From: Sulfobacillus harzensis
GTDB taxonomy: Bacteria > Bacillota > Sulfobacillia > Sulfobacillales > Sulfobacillaceae
NCBI RefSeq assembly: GCF_012933365.1
Contig: NZ_JABBVZ010000021.1
Location: forward strand, 1 to 48,518
Direction: 5' to 3'
Length of the DNA: 48,518 nt
Below are positions 16,048 to 25,023 of the stretch, in pieces. Numbering within the stretch: the stretch's first letter is position 1; every line of letters begins with the position of its first letter. The translations under genes were made by a program, and so were the position numbers. The notes under the pieces were generated by a model, which worked only from the letters and a program-made list of their open reading frames with translations, was not told the origin of the DNA and ran no database searches.

Positions 16048-17721
16048 TTAAATAAAGGCTGGCGGACGGTAGCGGCCAAAATGCTTTTGCAACACGCCCA
16101 CAATCTCGCCCAAACTGGCGTAAACCTCCACGGCCTCCAGCATGGGCTCCATCAGGGGTGCATCCGCTTGTCCTGCCGCTTGCTCTAATTTGTCCAAGGC
16201 CGCCTTGACCCGCGCCGCATCTCGCTCTTTTCTCACCTGATTTAACTTGGCGATTTGCCGCGCCTCCAATGATGCATCAATCTTGAGGATATTCTCGGGC
16301 GGCTCCTCGTCAAGGCGAAACCGGTTCACACCCACGATGATTTGCTCGCCCTGCTCTACCTTCTTCTGGAAGCGGTAGGCGGCATCCTGTATTTCTCGCT
16401 GAATATATCCGGTTTCGATGGCCGCCACCGAACCTCCCAACGCTTCAATTTTGTCGAGATAGCGGGTGGCTTCCTGTTCCAGCCGATCCGTCAAAGATTC
16501 CACAAAGTAGCTCCCCCCAAGGGGGTCCACCGTGTTGGGCACGCCGCTCTCATAGGCGATGACCTGCTGCGTGCGCAGCGCCAGCCGGGCAGAATCCTCG
16601 GTCGGTAGGGCCAGCGCCTCGTCTTTGGAATTGGTGTGCAACGACTGCGTGCCCCCCAAGACCGCTGCCAACGCCTGCAGCGTCACGCGCACCACATTGG
16701 TCTCGGGTTGCTGGGCCGTCAACGTCGATCCCGCGGTCTGGGTATGAAAGCGAAGTTGCCAGGATCGGGGATCCCGGGCGCCGAATCGGTCCCGCATAAT
16801 GCGCGCCCAAATGCGGCGCGCAGCGCGATACTTGGCAATCTCCTCGAAAAAGTCCATATGCGCGTTGAAGAAGAATGATAACCGCGGCCCGAATTTGTCC
16901 ACGGGCAGTCCTGCCTTCACCGCTGCCTCCACATAGGCGATGCCGTTGGCGAGTGTAAAAGCAATTTCCTGAGCGGCCGTTGAGCCCGCCTCCCGGATAT
17001 GATAACCAGAAATGCTAATGGTGTTCCAACGTGGAAGATGGGCCGAACACCAGCGAAAGATGTCGGTGATGATACGCATTGAGGGATTCGGCGGAAATAT
17101 GTACGTGCCGCGAGCAGCATATTCTTTCAAGACATCGTTTTGGATGGTGCCGGTAAGTTTCGTTAAGTCGACACCCTGCTTTTTGGCCACCGCCACCACC
17201 ATGAGAAGCAGGATGGCGGCGGGCGCATTGATGGTCATGGACACCGAAACCCGATCCAAGGGGATCTGATCGAGAAGAATCTCCATGTCCTTCAAGGTAT
17301 CAATCGCTACCCCGACTTTACCGACTTCGCCTTGGGCGACCGGGTCATCCGAGTCATAGCCCATCTGCGTCGGTAAGTCGAACGCCACGGAGAGTCCGGT
17401 CTGGCCTTGCTCCAGCAAGTAGCGATAGCGCAGGTTAGACTCCTCCGCCGTTCCGAACCCGGCATATTGGCGCATGGTCCAAAGCCGGCCGCGATACATC
17501 GTCGGATAGACCCCGCGGGTAAACGGATACTCACCCGGGAATCCCACATTCTCCATATACTTGTCCGAGGGCGCGTCGAGCGGGGTGTAAAGCCGCTCGA
17601 CCGGCACCTCTGACACTGTGCTGAAGTCCGTTTGGCGCTCCCCGCTCTTCGCCTGATATGGCGCCAAGACCGTCTCTTCCCACATTTGGCGCGCCTCTTG
17701 CAATGAATGGCGCTTCCCCAT
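16048..17721 (-). CDS. Methylmalonyl-CoA mutase large (catalytic) subunit, without B12-binding domain
   Basis: Isomerises (R)-methylmalonyl-CoA to succinyl-CoA. The 557 residues form the substrate-binding TIM barrel, with the family hallmark blocks [39 protein letters not shown] and [20 protein letters not shown]. The protein ends at [16 protein letters not shown] and contains no DxHxxG cobalamin motif. The B12-binding subunit must therefore be encoded separately, as in many Bacillota and archaea, and it is not in the window. The start is ATG 17721, with AGGAGGGA about nine bases upstream. It is 14 bases downstream of the glutamate dehydrogenase gene. Confidence 0.95.
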   Translation of the reverse strand: MGKRHSLQEARQMWEETVLAPYQAKSGERQTDFSTVSEVPVERLYTPLDAPSDKYMENVGFPGEYPFTRGVYPTMYRGRLWTMRQYAGFGTAEESNLRYRYLLEQGQTGLSVAFDLPTQMGYDSDDPVAQGEVGKVGVAIDTLKDMEILLDQIPLDRVSVSMTINAPAAILLLMVVAVAKKQGVDLTKLTGTIQNDVLKEYAARGTYIFPPNPSMRIITDIFRWCSAHLPRWNTISISGYHIREAGSTAAQEIAFTLANGIAYVEAAVKAGLPVDKFGPRLSFFFNAHMDFFEEIAKYRAARRIWARIMRDRFGARDPRSWQLRFHTQTAGSTLTAQQPETNVVRVTLQALAAVLGGTQSLHTNSKDEALALPTEDSARLALRTQQVIAYESGVPNTVDPLGGSYFVESLTDRLEQEATRYLDKIEALGGSVAAIETGYIQREIQDAAYRFQKKVEQGEQIIVGVNRFRLDEEPPENILKIDASLEARQIAKLNQVRKERDAARVKAALDKLEQAAGQADAPLMEPMLEAVEVYASLGEIVGVLQKHFGRYRPPAFI

Positions 17722-17735
17722 GCCGGAACTCCCTC

Positions 17736-18989
17736 CTATTTCAGCCAACCACGCACGCGCATCGCTTGCGCCAGTCGGTCAGTCGCCACCAGATAGGCGG
17801 CCTTGCGCAAGGTCACACCAAACCGCTCATGCATACGGTGCATTTCTGAAATAGCTCGGGACATATACTCTTCGAGCCGGTGGTTGACCTCGTCCTCCGA
17901 CCAATAAAATCGGCTTTGATTTTGTACCCATTCAAAATAGGACACGGTGACGCCGCCCGAGTTGCCCAACACGTCCGGCACCACCATGACGCCTTTATCA
18001 AATAAAATCGCGTCCGCTTCCGGAGTGGTTGGCCCATTGGCGCCCTCCCCCACAATTTTCGCCCGGATATTGGGCGCGTTGTCGGCGGTAATCTGGTTTT
18101 CCAAGGCCGCCGGGAACAAAATGTCCACCGGCAGCTCCAACAACTCCTTGTTGGAAATAGGTTCCGCCTTGGGATAGCCAACCAAATTGCGATTGACCCG
18201 CTTGTATTCCAGCAAATCATCAATGTCGATTCCAGCTGCGTTGTAGAGCCCGCCATCCTTGTCCGAAACCGCCACCACGCTGGCGCCCATACGATAGGCA
18301 ATTGTGGCGGCTACCGAGCCCACATTGCCGAAACCCTGCACCGCCACCCGGGCCTTGCTAAAGTCTATGCCCATTTCTGTAGCCAATTGCCGAGTGGCAA
18401 ACACCAGACCACGACCGGTGGCTTCCACACGGCCTCGCGATCCCCCAATCACCAACGGCTTCCCGGTGATGAGGCCGAAGGTGTTCTCGCCGCGAATGCG
18501 GGAATACTCATCTACCATCCAAGCCATTATTTGCGGGTTGGTGGAGACGTCCGGGGCAGGAATGTCTTTGTCTGGCCCAATCACCAAATTGACGGCACGG
18601 ATGTATTCACGGCTCAGCCGCTCGATTTCGCCTTCCGAGAGCTGGTCGACATCGCAGGCGATGCCCCCCTTGCCGCCGCCATATGGCAAGCCCAAGAGGG
18701 CGCATTTGACGCTCATCCACATAGCCAGCGCCTTGACCTCATCCGCATTGACGTCCGGATGAAAACGAAGGCCCCCTTTGGTCGGTCCCAGCGCATCGTT
18801 GTGTTGAACACGATACCCGGTAAAGACCTGCAGGGTGCCATCGTCACGAACAAAGGGAACAGCTACTTCAAAAGTGCGCATCGGTTGTTTCAGAATTTCG
18901 TAGACTGCCGGTTCCAATCCTAGCGTCTCTACGGCCTCCTTAAAACTTTGCTGAGCCCGTAGAAACGGATTGAGTGACGTATCCGCCAC
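17736..18989 (-). CDS. gudB: Glutamate dehydrogenase (Glu/Leu/Phe/Val family)
   Basis: Oxidatively deaminates glutamate to 2-oxoglutarate with NAD(P). The 417-residue enzyme shows the catalytic lysine (Lys107) in [10 protein letters not shown], the active-site Asp147 in PAPDVST, and the nucleotide-binding [10 protein letters not shown]. Length and motifs match the RocG/GudB group. The GTG start has AAGGAGGC seven bases upstream. It leads a tightly spaced group ending in the methylmalonyl pathway, so the operon may feed both amino-acid nitrogen and carbon. The symbol is by family only; leucine or branched-chain activity cannot be excluded from the sequence. Confidence 0.9.
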   Translation of the reverse strand: MADTSLNPFLRAQQSFKEAVETLGLEPAVYEILKQPMRTFEVAVPFVRDDGTLQVFTGYRVQHNDALGPTKGGLRFHPDVNADEVKALAMWMSVKCALLGLPYGGGKGGIACDVDQLSEGEIERLSREYIRAVNLVIGPDKDIPAPDVSTNPQIMAWMVDEYSRIRGENTFGLITGKPLVIGGSRGRVEATGRGLVFATRQLATEMGIDFSKARVAVQGFGNVGSVAATIAYRMGASVVAVSDKDGGLYNAAGIDIDDLLEYKRVNRNLVGYPKAEPISNKELLELPVDILFPAALENQITADNAPNIRAKIVGEGANGPTTPEADAILFDKGVMVVPDVLGNSGGVTVSYFEWVQNQSRFYWSEDEVNHRLEEYMSRAISEMHRMHERFGVTLRKAAYLVATDRLAQAMRVRGWLK

Positions 18990-19034
18990 CGGTAACGCCT
19001 CCTTCAGGATGTCTAACCAGTTGGTTTCGTCGGT

Positions 19035-19040
19035 ATTATA
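19035..19040 (-). promoter_or_regulatory. Likely extended -10 element of the glutamate dehydrogenase promoter
   Basis: On the minus strand TGCTATAAT (TATAAT at these positions) is an extended -10. It lies between the yajC terminator and the dehydrogenase start, with no clear -35. Confidence 0.55.
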
Positions 19041-19066
19041 GCACAGGCCCGTCTTCTACCCGCCCG

Positions 19067-19096
19067 AAAAAAAATCCCCGGGATAAGCGCATCCCG
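19067..19096 (-). terminator. Rho-independent terminator after yajC
   Basis: Minus-strand CGGGAT (19096-19091) pairs with ATCCCG (19084-19079) around a six-base loop, followed after GGGA by eight Ts (AAAAAAAA at 19067-19074 on the plus strand). Confidence 0.82.
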
Positions 19097-19119
19097 AAGG
19101 ATTCTGACGTGCCGTCACA

Positions 19120-19416
19120 TCATTTTGGGGAGGTTGTTGTCGAGCCTCCGGGTTGGTATTTTCCGCCAATGGCCTTTCTGAGGACGCGAATCTGGACGTC
19201 GCTGCCCAACCGCAGCGTCACTTCCTCGTCGGTGACCGCCTCCACGGTGCCAATTATGCCGCCCACCGTCACCACTTCATCGCCTCGGGAAATGCTTTGC
19301 TGCAGTTGCCGCCGATTCTTTTGCTGCCGGGACTGCTGCCAAAACATCCACCCCGTCATCGCGATTAAGAGAACAAAGAAAATCCAATACACAGATGTGC
19401 CGTGCGTTGTGTGCAC
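19120..19416 (-). CDS. yajC: YajC, preprotein translocase accessory subunit
   Basis: A 98-residue protein with one N-terminal membrane helix (VYWIFFVLLIAMTGWMFW) followed by a basic stretch and the family's GDEVVTVGGIIGTVEAVTDEEVTLRL core. It is part of the Sec-associated SecDF-YajC complex, which assists protein export. The GTG start has GAGGAGGGG upstream. secDF genes, usually next to it, are absent; instead it follows rsgI. Confidence 0.95.
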   Translation of the reverse strand: MHTTHGTSVYWIFFVLLIAMTGWMFWQQSRQQKNRRQLQQSISRGDEVVTVGGIIGTVEAVTDEEVTLRLGSDVQIRVLRKAIGGKYQPGGSTTTSPK

Positions 19417-19478
19417 CAGAACCCCTCCTCGGACATTCCCCGGTTGCTTCGCGCTCTAAGGGGAAAAATCCTTTTTCC

Positions 19479-20576
19479 TCACAATCCCAAGTTACTGACC
19501 ACGCTGCTTACAGTATGGACAGGATTTGGGACTAGATGCGAAGGAGGTATCGACGGCGACGGGCTGGCCCCACCTGACGAATCGCCAACCCCGTCCGAAT
19601 GCTGATGAATCCCACGCGAATGCCTATTAATCCCGCCTGAATGCCCGCGCCGACCCGCCCGGCCGTGCTGTTGCGGCCGGGGAGTCGGAATTGCCGGCGG
19701 CGTTACCACCATGGTGGGCACGGTTACCGGCAAATTGGGAAGCACGACGGGTGGGTAATGCTTCTTTGCCGCATGCTTGGATGCTTCTGCCGGGGCTTTA
19801 GGGTTTGAAGCGCCCGAACGCTGAGGCACCTTGGGAGATGACGTTCGGGACGCCACGGTGACCAAGGGCGCAACCAAATCCGTCACCGACATCTTTTTCA
19901 CGTCGCGGAGGGTGAGCGGGGTTTGGTTTTGGGCTGCGTTCAGGGTACGTTGCCAGACGAGATATCGTCCCACCGACACTTGGGGCTTCTGCATAGCCTG
20001 CAGCAACGGCGCACTGACTCCCGACACCGCGACTACCGAGGCGCTAAGGTTATCCTCTTTCAGAACCCCCGAGGCGTCGCTGGAAAGACCCGAAAACCAT
20101 GCCTCGGGATGGCTCTTAAAAACGGCGCCGATAAGCACAGTATTGGAGCTGTTCTTCAGATACCCATCCTGAGCGGCCATTTTGATCAGCGTGCTCACGG
20201 CGTTCTGGACCGTGAGCCCCTTCACACGGCGCTGCTCTAAAAGCCGCCGACCGCTCCTGTCCAGCCCCTGGGCTCCCAGCACAACGCCCTTCGCCGAAAC
20301 ATCCAAATTCACGCTTGGGTTAATGTCGACACTCAACACGGCAGCCTCCACCGGTTGAGGCGATGGTAGGGCCTGAATCCAAAAAGCGGTAGCCACGGCG
20401 GCCAGCGCTGGCACGGCGAGCCAACGGTACCACCGCCGCGGCGACTGAGGCAGCCATACCTCCTGACCGACATGGAGCTCAAGGCCACGCGTGGCGATGC
20501 GTTTAAACGCCCCACCCGGCAGCATCACCGTGGCCCGCCCCCGCTCGGTTTCCATTACAATCCCCTTAATGCTCAT
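19479..20576 (-). CDS. rsgI: RsgI-like anti-sigma factor
   Basis: A 365-residue membrane-spanning anti-sigma factor that holds SigI at the membrane. An N-terminal cytoplasmic RsgI_N domain (SIKGIVMETERGRATVMLPG, residues 2-45) is followed by a membrane helix (about 55-75). The extracytoplasmic domain has the family's SVDINPSVNLDVS and a Ser/Ala-rich spacer. A low-complexity His/Gly/Ser-rich tail contains imperfect seven-residue repeats. It is 23 bases after sigI, the usual pairing. A 7-bp A/T-rich hairpin (19462-19478) lies directly after the stop. The ligand that would trigger release is unknown. Confidence 0.9.
   Translation of the reverse strand: MSIKGIVMETERGRATVMLPGGAFKRIATRGLELHVGQEVWLPQSPRRWYRWLAVPALAAVATAFWIQALPSPQPVEAAVLSVDINPSVNLDVSAKGVVLGAQGLDRSGRRLLEQRRVKGLTVQNAVSTLIKMAAQDGYLKNSSNTVLIGAVFKSHPEAWFSGLSSDASGVLKEDNLSASVVAVSGVSAPLLQAMQKPQVSVGRYLVWQRTLNAAQNQTPLTLRDVKKMSVTDLVAPLVTVASRTSSPKVPQRSGASNPKAPAEASKHAAKKHYPPVVLPNLPVTVPTMVVTPPAIPTPRPQQHGRAGRRGHSGGINRHSRGIHQHSDGVGDSSGGASPSPSIPPSHLVPNPVHTVSSVVSNLGL
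19597..19638. repeat. Imperfect 21-bp tandem repeats in the rsgI tail
   Basis: Two 21-bp copies (19597-19617 and 19618-19638) match at about 15 positions, and a third start (GAATGC) follows at 19639. They encode heptads of the type GINRHSR/GIHQHSD near the C-terminus of RsgI, where a flexible surface tail is expected. Confidence 0.55.
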
Positions 20577-20599
20577 GTCGTACGACCTTTCCTTGCGTG

Positions 20600-21286
20600 C
20601 TATCCACGGTCTAGCACATACCCCTGAAGATGGGGGAAATCATGCATCAGAATGAGCGCTACAGCGACAATGTACTTGCGATTTCGCTCAATGAGTTTAC
20701 GGCTTACGCCGAACTCTTCCACCAGCGCCTTGACTGGCAACTCTCCACGCTCGCGCAGTGCTCCCGCACGAACCGGATCCCGAGCCACGGCCCGAGCCAA
20801 CTGGATGGCCCGGTCACGTGAGTCGCGGTGTTTGGGTGCCACCTTCACCAAGTCTGAAAAGGCAATATCATACCGGGCCAAAATCGCCTGGTACTCCACA
20901 ATTTCCTGCCGGCGCGCCTCCTGTTCCTCAACCAACGTCCAGGTGGACTGAGCCAGCCGATCCAACGGATTAGGCTCATGGGGCCTATCATCATCCTCCT
21001 CGAAATCGCTTAACGCCACCTCGTGCTGACGGCTGCGATCGCGCCGGAAGTAATCCACCAGACGGCGCTGAATCACCGTTTGACTAAAGGACAGGAAACT
21101 GCCTCGACCACCGTCGTACGCCGTGATTGCCTCATTGAAGGCCAACAACGCGACGCTAATTTCCTCATCCACGCCGGGGCGAAGAAAACGGCCCGTTTTT
21201 TGGCTCGCCACTTTCATCACGAAGGGTGTGTAGTCCTGAATCAGCTGATTGCGAGCCTCCTGGTCGCCTGCTTTAGCCCGTGTCAA
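20600..21286 (-). CDS. sigI: RNA polymerase sigma factor SigI
   Basis: An alternative sigma-70-type factor of the SigI group, 228 residues. An N-terminal helical region (GDQEARNQLIQDYTPFVMKVA, FLRPGVDEEISVALLAFNEAI) matches B. subtilis SigI, as do SLAF/FSQTVIQRRLVDYFRR and the C-terminal LPVKALVEEFGVSRKLIERNRKYIVA. SigI responds to heat or polysaccharide stress in relatives. The start is uncertain: TTG 21286 is the only standard start in a frame that stays open upstream, and it has a weak ribosome site. It is followed by its rsgI partner and lies downstream of ruvB. Confidence 0.88.
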   Translation of the reverse strand: MTRAKAGDQEARNQLIQDYTPFVMKVASQKTGRFLRPGVDEEISVALLAFNEAITAYDGGRGSFLSFSQTVIQRRLVDYFRRDRSRQHEVALSDFEEDDDRPHEPNPLDRLAQSTWTLVEEQEARRQEIVEYQAILARYDIAFSDLVKVAPKHRDSRDRAIQLARAVARDPVRAGALRERGELPVKALVEEFGVSRKLIERNRKYIVAVALILMHDFPHLQGYVLDRG

Positions 21287-21393
21287 CAGCGCACTCGGGT
21301 CATCGTGGCGTGCTCTCCGAAATCGGATGCCCAGACTATCACCCCGCCTTCTAAATTCTTCGCGGTCCGAGGGTCATTTTGGGGGGCAAAGAT

Positions 21394-22416
21394 TCATTCA
21401 AATAAATTTTTCTGTACCGGGGCCAGCGGGGGCCATCCCAGCCGTTCCAGCGCCAGCGGCGTCAGCGTGCGGCCGCGGGGGGTACGCTGTAGATAGCCTT
21501 GCTGCAAAAGATAGGGTTCATAGACATCCTCAATGGTGCCGCTCTCTTCCCCGATGGCGGCAGCCAATGTCTCGAGCCCCACGGGTCCTCCACGGTAGCG
21601 GTGATAGAGCGCTTCCAACAGGCGATGATCCACGACGTCCAAGCCATGGGGATCCACTTCTAAGAGCGCCAGACCCTCTTGTGCCATTTCGTAGGTGATT
21701 TCCCCGTTGCCGCGCACATCCACATAATCCCTCAACCGCCTTAAAAGCCGATTGGCAATCCGCGGCGTGCCGCGACTGCGCCGCGCGATTTCAACGGCCG
21801 CCTCGGGCGCCAGCGGCACGTCCAAAACGCGCGCCGTCCGCTTGACAATCTCCGCCAGGTCGGCTGGTTCATAAAAGTCTAAGTGCACGATCACGCCAAA
21901 GCGATCCCGAAGCGGCGCTGTCAGCATCCCGGCCCGAGTGGTAGCTCCCACCAAGGTAAAACGGGGGAGATCCAGCCTCACGGACCGGGCACTTGGCCCC
22001 TTGCCCAACATGACGTCTAGATGAAAGTCCTCCATGGCCGGGTACAAGACCTCTTCCACGGACCGAGACAGCCGGTGAATCTCATCGATGAACAACACAT
22101 CCCCGGGCTCCAGATTGGTGAGCACCGAGGCCAAGTCCCCAGCCCGCTCAATGGCCGGGCCCGAGGTAAAGCGAATGTTCACATGCAGCTCGTTGGCAAT
22201 AATGTGGGCCAACGTGGTCTTGCCAAGACCGGGGGGGCCGTATAAGAGCACATGATCCAACGCTTCACGGCGCTGTTGGGAGGCTTCGATAAAAATCGAC
22301 AGCCGCTCCTTGACCGCCTCCTGCCCGATATACTCGGCCAGCCGCTGAGGGCGGACCGACACATCCTGGTCCTCCCCCTCCCAAGCCGCTCCGCTAATGA
22401 TACGGTTCTGATCCAT
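21394..22416 (-). CDS. ruvB: Holliday junction DNA helicase RuvB
   Basis: The hexameric AAA+ motor that drives branch migration of Holliday junctions with RuvA. The 340-residue protein contains Walker [14 protein letters not shown], Walker B DEIHRL, the sensor GATTRAG, the arginine finger in RDRFGV and the C-terminal winged helix ([14 protein letters not shown]). It starts at ATG 22416, which shares one base with the ruvA stop (TAATG), so the genes are translationally coupled. Confidence 0.97.
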   Translation of the reverse strand: MDQNRIISGAAWEGEDQDVSVRPQRLAEYIGQEAVKERLSIFIEASQQRREALDHVLLYGPPGLGKTTLAHIIANELHVNIRFTSGPAIERAGDLASVLTNLEPGDVLFIDEIHRLSRSVEEVLYPAMEDFHLDVMLGKGPSARSVRLDLPRFTLVGATTRAGMLTAPLRDRFGVIVHLDFYEPADLAEIVKRTARVLDVPLAPEAAVEIARRSRGTPRIANRLLRRLRDYVDVRGNGEITYEMAQEGLALLEVDPHGLDVVDHRLLEALYHRYRGGPVGLETLAAAIGEESGTIEDVYEPYLLQQGYLQRTPRGRTLTPLALERLGWPPLAPVQKNLFE

Positions 22417-23021
22417 TACCGTGCCCTCCCCCGGTCCAGTGCCTTGAGTGCCAACCGAAGGCGCGTCGCTTCATCGTCGGCCTGGACCTGTTGCAGAGCC
22501 AACTGCGCTTCTTCGGGGCGATAGCCCAAGTTTACGAGGGCCAAGACCACCTCATCCTCCCCTTCGGCGCTGGTCGGCCGCGGGTCTGGAACCAAGACGG
22601 GGCTTTGGTCTGCCGATTTGGCCCATCGACTCATCAACTCCAACTGCACCCGCTGGGCAATTTTTGCGCCCACTCCGGGAGCCCCCTTGAGGGACTTCCA
22701 GTCGCCCGTCAACACCGCGTCACGAAGCCGGCCGATCCCGAGATGGCTCATCAGCGACAGTGCGCCGCGCACCCCCACCCCGTTGACCTCCAGCAAATCT
22801 AAGAACACGTCCCGCTCGGCTTCGGTGGCAAAACCAATCAACCGCCATTGGTCCTCACGCACCATCAGATGGGTGAAAAGACGCACGGCCTCCCCGGTTC
22901 CCGGCAACTTTTCTTCCGTCTCCCGCGGCACATCCAACCCGTAGCCTAGTCCCGAGGATGTGCGGATGACGACCCAACCCGTCCGTTTTTCACCAATTGT
23001 GCCGGAAATCTCCACAATCAT
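22416..23021 (-). CDS. ruvA: Holliday junction DNA-binding protein RuvA
   Basis: Tetrameric junction-recognition protein that loads RuvB. The start is set at ATG 23021 ([18 protein letters not shown]), giving 201 residues, the normal length; a longer upstream reading is not supported. Domain I (OB fold), the two helix-hairpin-helix repeats ([17 protein letters not shown] and [19 protein letters not shown]) and the short C-terminal RuvB-contact domain ([20 protein letters not shown]) are present. It lies seven bases after ruvC. Confidence 0.96.
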   Translation of the reverse strand: MIVEISGTIGEKRTGWVVIRTSSGLGYGLDVPRETEEKLPGTGEAVRLFTHLMVREDQWRLIGFATEAERDVFLDLLEVNGVGVRGALSLMSHLGIGRLRDAVLTGDWKSLKGAPGVGAKIAQRVQLELMSRWAKSADQSPVLVPDPRPTSAEGEDEVVLALVNLGYRPEEAQLALQQVQADDEATRLRLALKALDRGRAR

Positions 23022-23028
23022 ATCACGT

Positions 23029-23532
23029 TCACCGCCCCAGTTTCTCACCATGCGCCCGTTGAAACCGTATCGTCTCGGCGCCACAGATGGCGATCGCCAA
23101 CGCATCCGCGACGTCGTCTGGTTTCGGGTATTGTTCCAATCCCAACAGCCGTTGCACCATCAACTGCACCTGGCGCTTGTCGGCGCGCCCATAACCTGTG
23201 ACCGCCTGCTTGACCTCGGCTGGCGACATCTCCACGTATGGCAGCGCTGTCTCCGCCAGCACTAATAGGACGATGCCGCGTGCCTGTCCGACCGCCATAG
23301 CGGTGCGGGAGTTTTGTCCAAAGTAGAGTTTCTCGACCGCCGCGGCCTCCGGATGGTGCGTTTGGCAAATCGCTTGGAGTCCGTCATAAAGTTGTTTCAG
23401 CCGCTGCTCAGGCGCCGATTGAGGACTAGTGATCAGTGCCCCATAGGCGATCGCGCGCGTCATTGATCCCTGATGATCGATGACACCCCATCCCAACGTC
23501 GCAGTTCCTGGATCGATTCCTAAAACGCGCAC
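23029..23532 (-). CDS. ruvC: Crossover junction endodeoxyribonuclease RuvC
   Basis: Resolves Holliday junctions by paired nicks. The 167-residue enzyme has the catalytic acidic residues: Asp in VLGIDPGTATLGWG (residue 7), Glu in AVEKLYFGQN, and Asp in KPDDVADALAIAICG. The start is GTG 23532 with AAGGGG seven bases upstream; an earlier in-frame start would add about 50 residues of non-family sequence. It is the first gene of ruvCAB. yebC, its usual upstream neighbour, is about 4.5 kb away. Confidence 0.96.
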   Translation of the reverse strand: MRVLGIDPGTATLGWGVIDHQGSMTRAIAYGALITSPQSAPEQRLKQLYDGLQAICQTHHPEAAAVEKLYFGQNSRTAMAVGQARGIVLLVLAETALPYVEMSPAEVKQAVTGYGRADKRQVQLMVQRLLGLEQYPKPDDVADALAIAICGAETIRFQRAHGEKLGR

Positions 23533-23599
23533 GGTCCCGCCCCTTTCGCTAAGGTATACGACACAGGACGACGATTTTCCTATTTCCGGAAGCAACTTG

Positions 23600-23618
23600 C
23601 CAATGGACATCGCATTGG
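23600..23618. promoter_or_regulatory. Inverted repeat upstream of the sugar kinase, candidate operator
   Basis: CCAATG (23600-23605) N7 CATTGG (23613-23618) is a perfect inverted repeat between the divergent ruvC and sugar kinase genes. A TTGCCA (23596-23601) could serve as -35 for the kinase with a poor -10. No regulator gene is adjacent. Confidence 0.35.
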
Positions 23619-23647
23619 GCAGACTAGGACCGTCAGGAGGTGCGCCC

Positions 23648-25023
23648 ATGGATGCCGTGATGGCCTTTGATTTAGGCACCACTCATCTCAAGTGGGTGGT
23701 GGTGGAAGAAGCGTCCGGTCTGCGGCTTTGGGAAGGGCGCGACAATGTGAGCGCCGTTCAGCGCGGACTGGCATCCGAGCAAGACCCGGACCACATTTGG
23801 CGGACCATCCAAACGGCGCTCAATGAGGCCAAAAACTACGGCCATATCGCCCGTGTGGCCTTTTCGTCAGCCATGCATAGCTTTGTGGTGGTTGATGCTG
23901 GCGGGCGTCCCCTGACTAAAAGCTGGACATGGATGGATAAACGCGGCCAGGATGCGGCCCGTCGGCTGCGCCGGCAGGGGGAGTCAGTTCGTTTGCACCA
24001 CCTTTCCGGCGTTCCCCTGCATGCCATGTCGCCCTTGGTGAAATGGCTTTCCATCAAGGACTCTCTGCCGCCCCAAAGCCGTCCTGTGTCGTTGAAAGAT
24101 TATATTGTGTACCAGATGACCGGACGCTGGGCGACAGACTACACCACCGCCTCGTCAAGCGGTTTTTTAGGTCTTGACAACCGCTGGCTTCCGGAGGCGC
24201 TGGCATTGGCTGCGTTAGATCCCGAACAGCTCCCGGCCCTTGTGTCCATGACGGAACGCATCGGTGATCGAAAGGGGCTCTTCGACGTTGTAGTCGGCGC
24301 TAGCGATGGCGCCACGGCGCACCTCCACCTAAATATTCCGTCTGATGGCACGGTAGGAGTGCTCGCGATGGGCACCAGCGGGGCGCTTCGCACCACCCAG
24401 CGCACGCCAGCCGACAATCCGGAACTCTTTAGCTACTCGCTGGGTCCCGGGGAGGGCTACCTGGTCGGGTCCGCATTCTCCAACGTAGGCAATCTATTGG
24501 CTTGGCTGGGACACACACTCGGAGGCAGCATTGAGCAGTTGATTGATGAAGGGCTGAACGCCCTCTATCAAGGCCGCCCCTTGCCGCTGGCGCTCCCTAT
24601 TGGTTTGGAGAACGTTCGCCATGGTGGCGGGAAGACTTGGCGGGGGCGTGGTTGAATCTCACACCCGAACACGGCCGCCCGGAACTGGTCGCGTCGGTGC
24701 TCATGTCGATGGCGGCACAATATTGGCATGGGTTGGACGCGCTCAGGAATAGCGGCGCCCCCTTGCAGGAAATTCGCGGCGGATCCGGCTTGTTGGATAT
24801 GCCTCCCATGGCGCAGTGGATGGCGGATGCGCTTGGCCAAGACATTGTCCTGCATGATGAACGCGATGCCTCGCTGTTAGGCGCAGTAGACCTGGCCCTG
24901 GGACATCAGGATACCACCCCGATTAAGGGCGGCGCCCGTTACCGAGCCAAAGAGGCCAGCCTTCACGCCCGCGTGGTAGAAACCTGGAGTGCCATTGCCG
25001 AACAAATCAACTCTCGCCTTTAA
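23648..25023 (+). pseudogene. FGGY-family sugar kinase (gluconokinase-like), frameshifted near residue 317
   Basis: Phosphorylates a sugar acid or sugar such as gluconate at the start of its catabolism. MAFDLGTTHLKWVVV is the N-terminal ATPase motif and VLAMGTSGALRTT the second phosphate-binding motif. The first frame ends at 24655, but the C-terminal half continues in another frame, restoring the family block YWFGERSPWWRED starting at TAT 24598. Joining them needs one extra base near CCC 24595-24597, so a single-base deletion or sequencing error is the simplest explanation. Joined, the protein is about 458 residues. ATG 23648 has AGGAGGT six bases upstream. Confidence 0.85.
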
